Assembly (NCBI GenBank): GCA_009774535.1
Contig: VSNY01000016.1
Coordinates: 1 to 38,180, forward strand
DNA from: Lachnospiraceae bacterium
GTDB taxonomy: Bacteria > Bacillota > Clostridia > Lachnospirales > Lachnospiraceae
DNA: 38,180 bases
Reading direction: 5' to 3'
Under the pieces are notes generated by a model. The model was not told the DNA's origin and did no database searches. It was given only the letters and a program-made list of their open reading frames with translations. Within the stretch, counting starts at the first letter, position 1; every line of letters begins with the position of its first letter. This document shows positions 7,160-14,817 of this stretch, in pieces. The translations under genes and the position numbers were made by a program.

Positions 7160-8350
7160 TTACGCCAGGTATTTTTTCAGGGACTCCGCTTTATCCAGCG
7201 CTTCCCAAGGCAGATGAAGATCGTCTCTGCCAAAATGCCCGTAAGCGGCTGTCTGCTTATAGATCGGCCTTCTTAAATCCAGCATTTTAATAATACCAGC
7301 CGGACGCAGGTCAAAGTTTTCACGCACGATTTCTACAAGACGATCATCCGCAATCTTTCCTGTGCCAAACGTATCTACCATAACCGATGTCGGCTGCGCA
7401 ACGCCGATGGCATAGGACAGCTGGATTTCACATTTATCCGCCAGCCCTGCAGCCACAATATTTTTGGCAACATAACGCGCAGCATAAGCAGCCGAGCGGT
7501 CTACTTTGGTACAATCCTTGCCGGAAAAAGCGCCGCCGCCGTGGCGGGCATATCCGCCGTATGTATCTACAATAATCTTGCGTCCGGTCAGACCTGCGTC
7601 GCCCTGCGGCCCGCCAATGACAAATCGTCCGGTCGGATTGATAAAGAATTTGGTATCAGTGTCAATCATATCTTTTGGAATGACCGGATCAAACACATGC
7701 TTCATAATATCCGTATGGATCTGCTCCTGCGTCACATCCGGGTCATGCTGCGTCGACAATACGACCGCTTCCAGTCTCTTTGGCTTACCGGATGCGTCAT
7801 ACTCTACAGAAACCTGTGTTTTTCCGTCCGGACGCAGATAAGAAAGCACACCATCCTTACGTACTTTTGTCAGCTGCAGGGAAAGCTTGTGCGCCAGAGA
7901 AATCGGGTACGGCATATAGCTCTCTGTCTCGTTTGTAGCGTAACCGAACATCATACCCTGGTCGCCTGCGCCAATCGCATCCAGTTCTGCATCTGTCATT
8001 TTATTTTCTTTTGCTTCCAGCGCCTGGTCCACGCCCATCGCGATATCGGCAGACTGCTGGTCCAGTGCGGAAAATACGGCACATGTATGGCAGTCAAAGC
8101 CCATTTTTGCATCGTTGTAGCCGATCTCATCCACAGTCTTCCTAACGATTGACGGGATATCCAGCTGCGCTTTTGTCGTAATCTCACCCGTTACAAGCAC
8201 AAATCCGGTACAGCATGCCGTCTCGCATGCCACACGGCTCATCGGGTCCTGTTCCATACAGGCATCCAGCACTGCGTCCGATACGGCGTCGCACAGTTTG
8301 TCCGGATGTCCTTCTGTTACTGATTCTGAGGTAAATAATAACTTTTCCAT
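7160..8350 (-). CDS. metK: S-adenosylmethionine synthetase
   Basis: MetK makes S-adenosylmethionine from methionine and ATP in the cytosol. The start has T-S-E-S-V-T-E-G-H-P-D-K, the ATP- and metal-binding segment. G-A-G-D-Q-G-M-M-F-G-Y-A is a family signature, and G-G-G-A-F-S-G-K-D matches the conserved phosphate-binding loop. The length of 396 residues is normal. The ribosome binding site AAAGGA precedes the ATG. The gene is alone in its transcript and lies behind a SAM-I riboswitch (8452-8551) with a terminator at 8396-8425, so high SAM should shut it off. Confidence 0.98.
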   Translation of the reverse strand: MEKLLFTSESVTEGHPDKLCDAVSDAVLDACMEQDPMSRVACETACCTGFVLVTGEITTKAQLDIPSIVRKTVDEIGYNDAKMGFDCHTCAVFSALDQQSADIAMGVDQALEAKENKMTDAELDAIGAGDQGMMFGYATNETESYMPYPISLAHKLSLQLTKVRKDGVLSYLRPDGKTQVSVEYDASGKPKRLEAVVLSTQHDPDVTQEQIHTDIMKHVFDPVIPKDMIDTDTKFFINPTGRFVIGGPQGDAGLTGRKIIVDTYGGYARHGGGAFSGKDCTKVDRSAAYAARYVAKNIVAAGLADKCEIQLSYAIGVAQPTSVMVDTFGTGKIADDRLVEIVRENFDLRPAGIIKMLDLRRPIYKQTAAYGHFGRDDLHLPWEALDKAESLKKYLA

Positions 8351-8395
8351 ACTTTTTCCTTTCGTTTTTGATTCATTGACCTATTCATACGCAAC

Positions 8396-8425
8396 AAAAA
8401 ACAGGTTCGCATGTAAGCGGACCTG
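8396..8425 (-). terminator. SAM-controlled intrinsic terminator in the metK leader
   Basis: On the minus strand CAGGTCCGC and GCGAACCTG form a 9-position stem with one mismatch and a six-base loop, followed by TTTTTTG. It lies between the SAM-I aptamer and the metK start, the usual place for the expression platform. Confidence 0.8.
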
Positions 8426-8451
8426 ACTACTAGGTTAAATCATCAAATCCT

Positions 8452-8551
8452 CTTATTGTTCGATTACTCGCTCAGGTTGGCACCTTCCACGCAGCTGCAG
8501 GGGGTTGCCGTGACTTCACAGATCCTTTGTATCTCCATCACTCTGAATAAG
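8452..8551 (-). promoter_or_regulatory. SAM-I riboswitch (S-box) aptamer
   Basis: On the minus strand the leader begins CTTATTCAGAGTGATGGAGA and contains GTGAAGTCACGGCAACC, then GGAAGGTGCCAACC, then GAGCGAGTAATCGAACAATAAG. These are the conserved S-box elements, and CTTATT pairs with AATAAG as helix P1. SAM-I riboswitches end transcription when SAM is bound; here the product of the controlled gene is SAM itself. No clear promoter was identified upstream; a TTGACT with TGTAAT at 15-base spacing lies near 8600-8622 and is weak. Confidence 0.93.
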
Positions 8552-8636
8552 AGAAAAATCGTATGCAATTTTAGAATTTTCAAATCTAACTCCTGTACAG
8601 ATTACACCATCCGGACGCAAAAGTCAATGCTAAATA

Positions 8637-8665
8637 TTGACATTTTATGCATTTCACCGCATAAT
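8637..8665 (+). promoter_or_regulatory. Promoter of the HD-GYP gene
   Basis: TTGACA (8637-8642) and CATAAT (8660-8665) are separated by exactly 17 bases, a near-consensus sigma-A promoter. It gives a leader of about 78 bases before the start at 8751. I see no c-di-GMP riboswitch in that leader. The promoter is divergent from the metK leader. Confidence 0.75.
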
Positions 8666-8750
8666 AATAATATGGCTTTTTAAACCATGTGTTGCAATGG
8701 GGGGCTTTCTAAGCAGCACAACAATTTTTATCGTTCAGGGGGGAAAAACA

Positions 8751-9728
8751 ATGACCATACCAGAATCTAAAACTGTCACACCACAGACGTCACCAGCGTC
8801 ACAAACAGCTTCAGCGGCATCTGCATCAGATCCGGCTTCCACGACGCCGCAGCGGCAGCTCTATTCACATGCGATTACCCAGAGTCCGGAATTCCTGAGT
8901 TTTCAGGTGGATTTTGCAGTCTGCTTAAAGGAACTAAAGGAATATTTTGATATGATTATTGCCGGGAATTATCAGACTCCTGATCAGCTTTTATCTCATG
9001 TAGACGCACTGATCCGTCCAGGCCGGACGACCAAGGATAGTTTTGAGATGCTGCATAGTCTGCGCGCAGTGGATGACAGCGTTTATGCGCACAGCTTAAA
9101 CGTTGCGATGATCGCGCGCATGATCGGTAAGTGGCTTAAATTTCCGGCGGAAGACCTTAAGACCTTAACGCTCTGCGGCTTGTTACATGATATTGGTAAA
9201 ACGCTGATACCTGAAGACCTGCTGAATAAACGGGGCAGGCTGACCGATGACGAATATGATCTGCTGTGCCAGCACGCGCAGTTCGGCAAGGATCTGTTAG
9301 CGAATCTGCCGCTGGATACGTGTGTAAAAACAGCCGCTTATATGCACCATGAACGCTGCGACGGCTCTGGGTATCCGAGACACGCCACAGCCGAAGACAT
9401 TGATGATTACGCCAATATCATCGCTATCGCAGACGTCTATGACGCAATGACAGCAGCACGCACCTACCGGGCGGCGTTCTGCCCGTTCCAGGTGATCGCG
9501 GAGTTTGAAAAAGACGGTCTGCAGAAATATAAACCTAAATTTATCCTTACTTTTTTGGAGCACGTAGCGTCTGCTTATCAGAATAACCGTGTGCTGCTGA
9601 GCGACAGCCGGGCAGCCAATATCGTACTGCTGAACCGCAGCCATTTATCGCAGCCGCTTGTGCAGCTGGATAATGGGGAATGTATTGATTTGTCGAGGTC
9701 AGAGCTTTCGATTAATTCGCTGCTCTAA
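8751..9728 (+). CDS. HD-GYP domain cyclic-di-GMP phosphodiesterase-type protein
   Basis: HD-GYP proteins are metal-dependent phosphodiesterases that usually break down cyclic di-GMP. The catalytic domain (about residues 105-270) has all the main motifs: H-D-I-G-K-T-L-I-P, H-H-E-R-C-D-G-S-G-Y-P, and I-A-D-V-Y-D-A-M-T-A-A-R-T-Y-R. The first 35 residues are a Ser/Thr/Ala/Pro-rich stretch with no membrane segment or signal peptide, and no sensor domain is recognised, so it is probably cytosolic. The length is 325 residues. The ATG at 8751 follows GGGGGGAA by 6 bases; a longer frame to 8637 lacks a ribosome binding site. It is a single gene between divergent metK and convergent mfd. No diguanylate cyclase is nearby, so partner and output are unknown. 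Confidence 0.9.
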   Translation: MTIPESKTVTPQTSPASQTASAASASDPASTTPQRQLYSHAITQSPEFLSFQVDFAVCLKELKEYFDMIIAGNYQTPDQLLSHVDALIRPGRTTKDSFEMLHSLRAVDDSVYAHSLNVAMIARMIGKWLKFPAEDLKTLTLCGLLHDIGKTLIPEDLLNKRGRLTDDEYDLLCQHAQFGKDLLANLPLDTCVKTAAYMHHERCDGSGYPRHATAEDIDDYANIIAIADVYDAMTAARTYRAAFCPFQVIAEFEKDGLQKYKPKFILTFLEHVASAYQNNRVLLSDSRAANIVLLNRSHLSQPLVQLDNGECIDLSRSELSINSLL

Positions 9729-9928
9729 GGGATGCGGCGCAGCTGCAGCTGCCGGAGTGCAGGAAAAGAGCTTTCATAGCGGCAGAGCAGTTCAGCAATT
9801 CAATATTCAAAAAATAAGAAACGGAACGGGGCGTGCTGTAGTGGACGAATGCGTCTGGGCGGACGTTGGAATGACAGCAGTGAAGGAAGATGCCTGTCTG
9901 GGTTCGCGGCAGCGCCTTCGTCCGCACA

Positions 9929-10023
9929 TTTTCCGTTAACGTAGAGTTTGTCTGCTGGTCTGTTTTCCGCCAGTGCAGCGTATATGCGTCAGTCAGTTTT
10001 CTGCCAGCGCAGCGCATATGCGT
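9929..10023. repeat. Degenerate tandem repeats of about 34 bases downstream of mfd
   Basis: The copies at 9962-9989 and 9996-10023 match at 25 of 28 positions and are offset by 34 bases. A weaker copy beginning at 9929 shares TTTTCCG and scattered positions, and a still weaker one may lie before it. The better copy ends in the palindrome CGCATATGCG. The whole stretch 9729-10059 has no convincing gene, and this repeat is the only structure I see in it. Confidence 0.65.
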
Positions 10024-10059
10024 TGGCCCGGACACACATAGCTGTAAAAACGGATATCC

Positions 10060-13000
10060 TTATTCGCAGATTTCCAGCATAGCATCCGTAATCTTTTCCA
10101 GCAGCTCCAACACATCCGTTTTCTTTGCGTCCCGGATGTTCAATGCCAAACGGTAGGTAAACACCGGATTTTTTCCAACGGCTGTAAACGACATTCTGCC
10201 GTCATATTTTTTCACAAATGCCGGAATATTGTTCGTATGGATTTCGGCATGTTCATGCATGATCATCCTTAGGGTATTTCCATTCTGCGTAATTTCCTTT
10301 ATATAGACACGATGGGCTTTTGCTTTTACCTGCGCGATTTTTAGCAAATTGCAGACCGAATCCGGCGGATCTCCGAAACGGTCCAGCAGTTCTTCCATCA
10401 TTTCTTCCGCTTCTTCCTGCGACCCGATGCCCGCGACACGTTTATAAATATCCAGTTTCTGATACTCATTTGGAATATAAGCAGGCGGAATATAGGCGTC
10501 CGTATCAATGTCAATCGACGTTTCAAAATTTTCCGCAGCCGAAACGCCTTTTGCCTGTTTTACCGCTTCATGAAGCATCTTACAGTACAGGTCATAACCG
10601 ACCGCTTCCATATGGCCGCTTTGCTGCGCGCCGAGCAGGTTTCCGGCGCCGCGTATTTCCAGGTCACGCATAGCGATCTTAAAGCCGCTCCCAAGATCCG
10701 TAAATTCCTTAATGGCAGCCAGACGTTTTTCGGCTACTTCTTTGAGCATCTTGTCACGCCGGTACATCAAAAAAGCATAGGCTGTCCGATTGGAACGGCC
10801 GACCCGCCCACGAAGCTGGTACAATTGTGACAGCCCCATATTGTCAGCGTCCTGGATAATCATTGTATTAACGTTAGAAATATCTAATCCTGTTTCAATA
10901 ATTGTTGTAGAAACAAGTATATCAATATCTCCATTAATAAATTCATACATGATTTTTTCTAGTTCGCGTTCTTTCATCTGTCCGTGCGCAATCGCTGTCA
11001 CAGCGTCCGGCACCAGTTTTTGTACTTTTGCAGCTACGTCCGCGATCTGGTTGACCCGGTTAAATACATAGTATACCTGCCCGCCGCGCGCCAGTTCCCG
11101 AACGATTGCCTCCCGCACCATTTCTTCATTATATTCCAGCACGTACGTCTGGATTGGTACGCGGTCTACCGGAGGTTCTTCCAGGACGCTCATATCCCGG
11201 ATACCGATCAGGCTCATATGAAGCGTACGCGGAATTGGCGTTGCGGTCAGCGTCAGTACGTCCACATTTGTTTTCAGACGTTTGATCTTTTCTTTATGCG
11301 TCACGCCAAAACGCTGTTCTTCATCCACAATCAGAAGACCCAGGTCTTTGTACTGCACATCCTTGGACAAGACCCGGTGTGTTCCGACGATAATATCGAC
11401 CATACCTTGTTTTAATTCCTGAATCGTCTTTTTCTGCTGTGCCGACGTACGGAATCTGCACAGCAGACCTACAGTTACCGGGAAATCCTGCATACGCTGC
11501 ACAAAATTATTATAAACCTGCTGTGCCAGAATCGTCGTCGGAGCCAGATAAACGACTTGTTTGCTTTCCTGCACGGCCTTAAATGCCGCCCGGATTGCGA
11601 TTTCTGTTTTCCCATAGCCGACGTCGCCGCAGATCAGACGGTCCATAATTTTCGGGCTTTCCATATCCCGCTTTGTCGCTTCGATTGCCAGAGTCTGATC
11701 TTCGGTTTCTTCAAATGGAAACATTTCCTCGAATTCTCTCTGCCAGACCGTATCCGGCCCATAGACATAGCCTTTCTGATTTTCCCGTGTGGCATAGAGC
11801 TGTACAAGTTCCCCGGCAATTTCTTTTACGGCCGTGTATACTTTGGTCTTCGTTTTTTTCCAATCCAGGCTGCCGAGCGAATTCAGCTTTGGCTTTCTCT
11901 CGCTGGCGCCTGCATACTTCTGAATAAGATCCAGCTGCGTAGCCAGTATATATAATACGCCGCCTTTATCATATTCAATCTTAATATAATCTTTGGCGGT
12001 GCCTTCTACTTCGATCTTTTCTATCCCGCGGTAGATGCCAAGTCCATGATTTTCATGCACGACATAATCCCCGACGCTCAGATCGTCAAAGCTGGACACT
12101 TTTTCCCCGTTTTTTACGTGCCGCCGTTTTTTCTTCTTTTTTTCAGCGCCAAAAATATCGCTCTCTGAGATAACGACAAATTTGAGCATAGGATATTCAT
12201 AGCCGCGCTTTACTTTTCCATACAGCGCCATTACCTCGCCCGGCTTTACAGGATGATCATAATCTTCCGTATAAAACGCGTTGATCCCTTCATTCACCAG
12301 ATCCTGTGTCAGCCTTTGTACACGCGTTCTGGAACCGGATAATAAAATCACCTTATAATCTTTTTTCTTATATTGCAGCAGATCCTTAACGAGCAGTTCA
12401 AAGCTGTTATGATATGGATTCACGGTACGTGTGTGCAGCGGATAGATATGAACAGGTTCCATTTCCGGTATGCTTAACTCCAGCGTTGCCAGCGCGATCG
12501 TATGCATCCGCTCCGCCTTGGCAAAAATTTCTCTGGCGCGGTAAAGCGCATCCATCTGTCCTGGCAGAATATATCCCTTTTCCAGACGCTGCTGCATACT
12601 TTCTATATATTCCGTCTCCACTGCCGAACTTTGCTCGGCCAGACGAACCGGTTCATCCAGCGCAAGAATCGTATGATGCGGATCAAAATAGTCCAGCAGC
12701 GAAACCGTCTGGTCTGTAAAGTAGGACAGATAAGCATCCAGGTTCTTGCTGCCGCCCAGTTCCTGCACCTCTTCGATCAAAGAGTCAACAACGCCTTGCA
12801 GACGAAACGCTTCTTCTGTCTTACGCTCACTGCGCAGTCTCGCAGCCGCTTTCTCCATCTCATCCCGCAGGCGTCCGATTCCCCGCCGGATCTGCGTCTG
12901 ATCCAGCAGACACTCTGCTGCCGGGCAGATCCGGATCTGATCCAGATTTTCAATCGAACGCTGACTGGAAGCTTCAAAGCTGCGGATCGAATCAATCTCA

Positions 13001-13593
13001 TCTCCCCACAGCTCGATTCGGTACGGATTATCCTCTGTCAGCACAAATACATCCAAAATCCCGCCGCGCACAGCGAACTGTCCCGGCGCTTCCACCTGAT
13101 AATTGCGCTCGTATCCCATTGCGGCCAGTTCTTTTTGCATATATCCGATATCCATGGCACTGCCGACCTGCAGATTTTTGATCTTTGCCAAAAATCCATC
13201 CGGCGCCGGCATCCGGTTCATCAGCGCGTCAAACGTCGTAACAACCGTACACGCTTGTCCGTCCGCCAGCATCCTTAACACGCCGATCCGCTCTTTTGCC
13301 AGCTCATTGCCACGAATATCAGATTGATAAAATAAAATATCCTTTGCCGGAAAGTACCGCACATTCCGGTCAAAAAAACGATATTCTTCACAAAACTCCC
13401 GCGCCCGCTGCTCCGAAAACGTAACAATCAGCCGACTGTAATCTTCCCCGCTCAGGCAATGCACAAAATGCAGCTTCTGGGAATCAATACACCCGGTAAC
13501 TTCCAGAATGCCGGACCTGTTCGGATCATGCAGGCAGGCGCGGATCTCCTGGTACTCCGTCATAGCCTGTAACGGCTCTATAAATGCATTCAT
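10060..13593 (-). CDS. mfd: Transcription-repair coupling factor Mfd
   Basis: Mfd removes RNA polymerase stalled at DNA damage and recruits the UvrA-containing repair complex. In order it shows a UvrB-like N-terminal region; the RNA-polymerase-binding domain (around V-G-D-Y-V-V-H-E-N-H-G-L-G-I-Y); a RecG-like helicase with Walker A G-D-V-G-Y-G-K-T-E, D-E-E-Q-R-F-G-V and T-A-T-P-I-P-R-T; the motif Q-L-R-G-R-V-G-R-S; and the C-terminal TRCF domain. The length of 1177 residues is normal. The start at 13591-13593 is chosen because GGGAG lies 8 bases upstream; the longer frame uses TTG. It follows pth by 80 bases, the same pth-to-mfd order as in Bacillus. The spacer is A+T-rich and could hold a weak extra promoter. 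Confidence 0.97.
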   Translation of the reverse strand: MNAFIEPLQAMTEYQEIRACLHDPNRSGILEVTGCIDSQKLHFVHCLSGEDYSRLIVTFSEQRAREFCEEYRFFDRNVRYFPAKDILFYQSDIRGNELAKERIGVLRMLADGQACTVVTTFDALMNRMPAPDGFLAKIKNLQVGSAMDIGYMQKELAAMGYERNYQVEAPGQFAVRGGILDVFVLTEDNPYRIELWGDEIDSIRSFEASSQRSIENLDQIRICPAAECLLDQTQIRRGIGRLRDEMEKAAARLRSERKTEEAFRLQGVVDSLIEEVQELGGSKNLDAYLSYFTDQTVSLLDYFDPHHTILALDEPVRLAEQSSAVETEYIESMQQRLEKGYILPGQMDALYRAREIFAKAERMHTIALATLELSIPEMEPVHIYPLHTRTVNPYHNSFELLVKDLLQYKKKDYKVILLSGSRTRVQRLTQDLVNEGINAFYTEDYDHPVKPGEVMALYGKVKRGYEYPMLKFVVISESDIFGAEKKKKKRRHVKNGEKVSSFDDLSVGDYVVHENHGLGIYRGIEKIEVEGTAKDYIKIEYDKGGVLYILATQLDLIQKYAGASERKPKLNSLGSLDWKKTKTKVYTAVKEIAGELVQLYATRENQKGYVYGPDTVWQREFEEMFPFEETEDQTLAIEATKRDMESPKIMDRLICGDVGYGKTEIAIRAAFKAVQESKQVVYLAPTTILAQQVYNNFVQRMQDFPVTVGLLCRFRTSAQQKKTIQELKQGMVDIIVGTHRVLSKDVQYKDLGLLIVDEEQRFGVTHKEKIKRLKTNVDVLTLTATPIPRTLHMSLIGIRDMSVLEEPPVDRVPIQTYVLEYNEEMVREAIVRELARGGQVYYVFNRVNQIADVAAKVQKLVPDAVTAIAHGQMKERELEKIMYEFINGDIDILVSTTIIETGLDISNVNTMIIQDADNMGLSQLYQLRGRVGRSNRTAYAFLMYRRDKMLKEVAEKRLAAIKEFTDLGSGFKIAMRDLEIRGAGNLLGAQQSGHMEAVGYDLYCKMLHEAVKQAKGVSAAENFETSIDIDTDAYIPPAYIPNEYQKLDIYKRVAGIGSQEEAEEMMEELLDRFGDPPDSVCNLLKIAQVKAKAHRVYIKEITQNGNTLRMIMHEHAEIHTNNIPAFVKKYDGRMSFTAVGKNPVFTYRLALNIRDAKKTDVLELLEKITDAMLEICE

Positions 13594-13673
13594 TTCTCTT
13601 ACTCCCAATTATTTTTCATGTATCCTTTATAATATAAAAAATAAGATTACAAAAGGATTTTACAAATGAACAT

Positions 13674-14330
13674 TTAATGTTTCTTTTTGTTATATAAATT
13701 CATAGCCTGCGCCGCATCTCCCGCGACGATCAGTTCAGCCGCCTGCACAGCGTCTTTCATAGCGTCCTCCGCAGCCTCCCGTTCTTCCTTTGCAAACCTG
13801 CCCAATACATAATCTGCAAGATCCCATCCGTCCGGTTTATGCCCGACACCGATTTTCATGCGGGCAAACTGCTGCGTTCCCGCGTGAGCGATAATACTCC
13901 TGATCCCATTATGCCCGCCCGCACTGCCTTTTAGCCGGATTCTCAGATTGCCCGGTTCCAGACTAATATCATCATAAATAACAAGCATCTGTGATTCGGG
14001 GTCCAGTTTATAAAAATTCAGCGCAGCCCGGATCGCTTCTCCGCTGTTATTCATAAATGTCTGCGGTTTCAGCAGCAATACTTTTTGTCCCGCAATCACT
14101 CCGCTGCCGCAGACTGACTTTAATTTTGCGTCTCTCATTGAAATATGAAATGCATCTGCAATTTTATCAATAGTATCAAATCCGATGTTGTGTCTTGTTT
14201 TTTCATACTGCCTGGTCGGATTTCCAAGCCCTGCAATCATATACATAATAGCTGTTTCTTCCTCACTTTTCCTTGTCTGATTTTTTGATCCGATGAATTT
14301 ATTCTGTATGGTTTTTAAGAATTGTATCAT
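13674..14330 (-). CDS. pth: Peptidyl-tRNA hydrolase
   Basis: Pth releases peptides from peptidyl-tRNA dropped by stalled ribosomes and so recycles tRNA. The family motifs are present: I-A-G-L-G-N-P, T-R-H-N-I-G-F (catalytic His), K-P-Q-T-F-M-N-N-S-G, V-I-Y-D-D-I-S-L and G-G-H-N-G-I-R-S-I. The core is about 188 residues, the usual size. The frame extends 28 residues further upstream to an ATG at 14328-14330 that has a clearly better ribosome binding site (ACGAGGATGAAATA) than the ATGs at 14246 or 14240 next to the conserved start. I therefore give the long form of 218 residues but cannot exclude the short one. It is first in a probable unit with mfd. Confidence 0.93.
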   Translation of the reverse strand: MIQFLKTIQNKFIGSKNQTRKSEEETAIMYMIAGLGNPTRQYEKTRHNIGFDTIDKIADAFHISMRDAKLKSVCGSGVIAGQKVLLLKPQTFMNNSGEAIRAALNFYKLDPESQMLVIYDDISLEPGNLRIRLKGSAGGHNGIRSIIAHAGTQQFARMKIGVGHKPDGWDLADYVLGRFAKEEREAAEDAMKDAVQAAELIVAGDAAQAMNLYNKKKH

Positions 14331-14353
14331 TATTTCATCCTCGTTAAATGAAC

Positions 14354-14382
14354 TGTATACGCTGTGTACAGATACTGACCAA
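14354..14382 (-). promoter_or_regulatory. Candidate pth promoter
   Basis: On the minus strand TTGGTC (14382-14377) and TATACA (14359-14354) are separated by 17 bases, about 24 bases before the long pth start. The match to consensus is moderate. An alternative extended -10 (TGGTATGAT) lies near 14490. Confidence 0.4.
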
Positions 14383-14422
14383 ATAAATATGGAGAACTAT
14401 AAAAGTGCGCAGAACATGTCTT

Positions 14423-14453
14423 AGCCTGACTTTGCGATTTACAAAGTCAGGCT
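14423..14453. repeat. Perfect 12-base inverted repeat upstream of pth
   Basis: AGCCTGACTTTG (14423-14434) and CAAAGTCAGGCT (14442-14453) are perfectly complementary around a 7-base loop. There is no T run on either side, so a simple terminator is unlikely. It lies between pth and the LysM-protein gene, which are divergent, upstream of the candidate pth promoter. Confidence 0.75.
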
Positions 14454-14593
14454 GTCCGGTTTGTACTCCAAATAGATTCTTTTACAATCATACCATAAGA
14501 TGTAGGAAAAGAAAATATATTTTCTGCGGGGTTTCGTAAATTTTTAGACTTTTGTGTGGGAGGGCAGTCCGCCCAGGGTGTCTCTCCCGCCCC

Positions 14594-14765
14594 AGCCCCA
14601 GTCCACCATCCGCAGAGTCGTCTGCCAAGCCAAAAAAGTCTCCTTAGCCATCTCAACTCGCCCACCTACAAGCCATCCGAGTAGCCAAAAAATTTCCCCC
14701 ATCTCAGCCCCAGTCCACTACCTGCACAGCCATTCACAAACTCCCAAAAACTCGGATCATTTTCT
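14594..14765. repeat. C-rich degenerate repeat region
   Basis: The plus strand is strikingly C-rich and G-poor. Three loosely similar blocks start at about 14594, 14646 and 14706, each opening with AGCC. Blocks 1 and 3 share AGCCCCAGTCCAC, and blocks 1 and 2 share AGCCAAAAAA (14628 and 14683). Open frames exist on both strands but look like low-complexity by-products. The full gene-free stretch 14331-14817 otherwise holds the pth promoter and the hairpin at 14423-14453. Confidence 0.5.
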
Positions 14766-14817
14766 AACATTTTCACTCCAGCCCCCGCATAAAATAGTGA
14801 AAAAGGAAACCACCCAA

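Noticed and set aside
8666..8750. c-di-GMP (GEMM) riboswitch before the HD-GYP gene
   Set aside because: A short CCAT/ATGG stem is present but the conserved GEMM core is not.
9712..10035. 107-residue open frame on the minus strand between mfd and the HD-GYP gene
   Set aside because: It runs through the tandem repeats, overlaps the HD-GYP gene end, has no ribosome binding site and shows no domain.
12502..13278. 258-residue plus-strand frame
   Set aside because: It is antisense to mfd; the composition is that of a shadow frame.
14554..14817. Upstream extension of the LysM protein frame
   Set aside because: It is Pro/Ser/His-rich low complexity translated from the C-rich repeat region; a ribosome binding site and a natural protein start lie at 14818.
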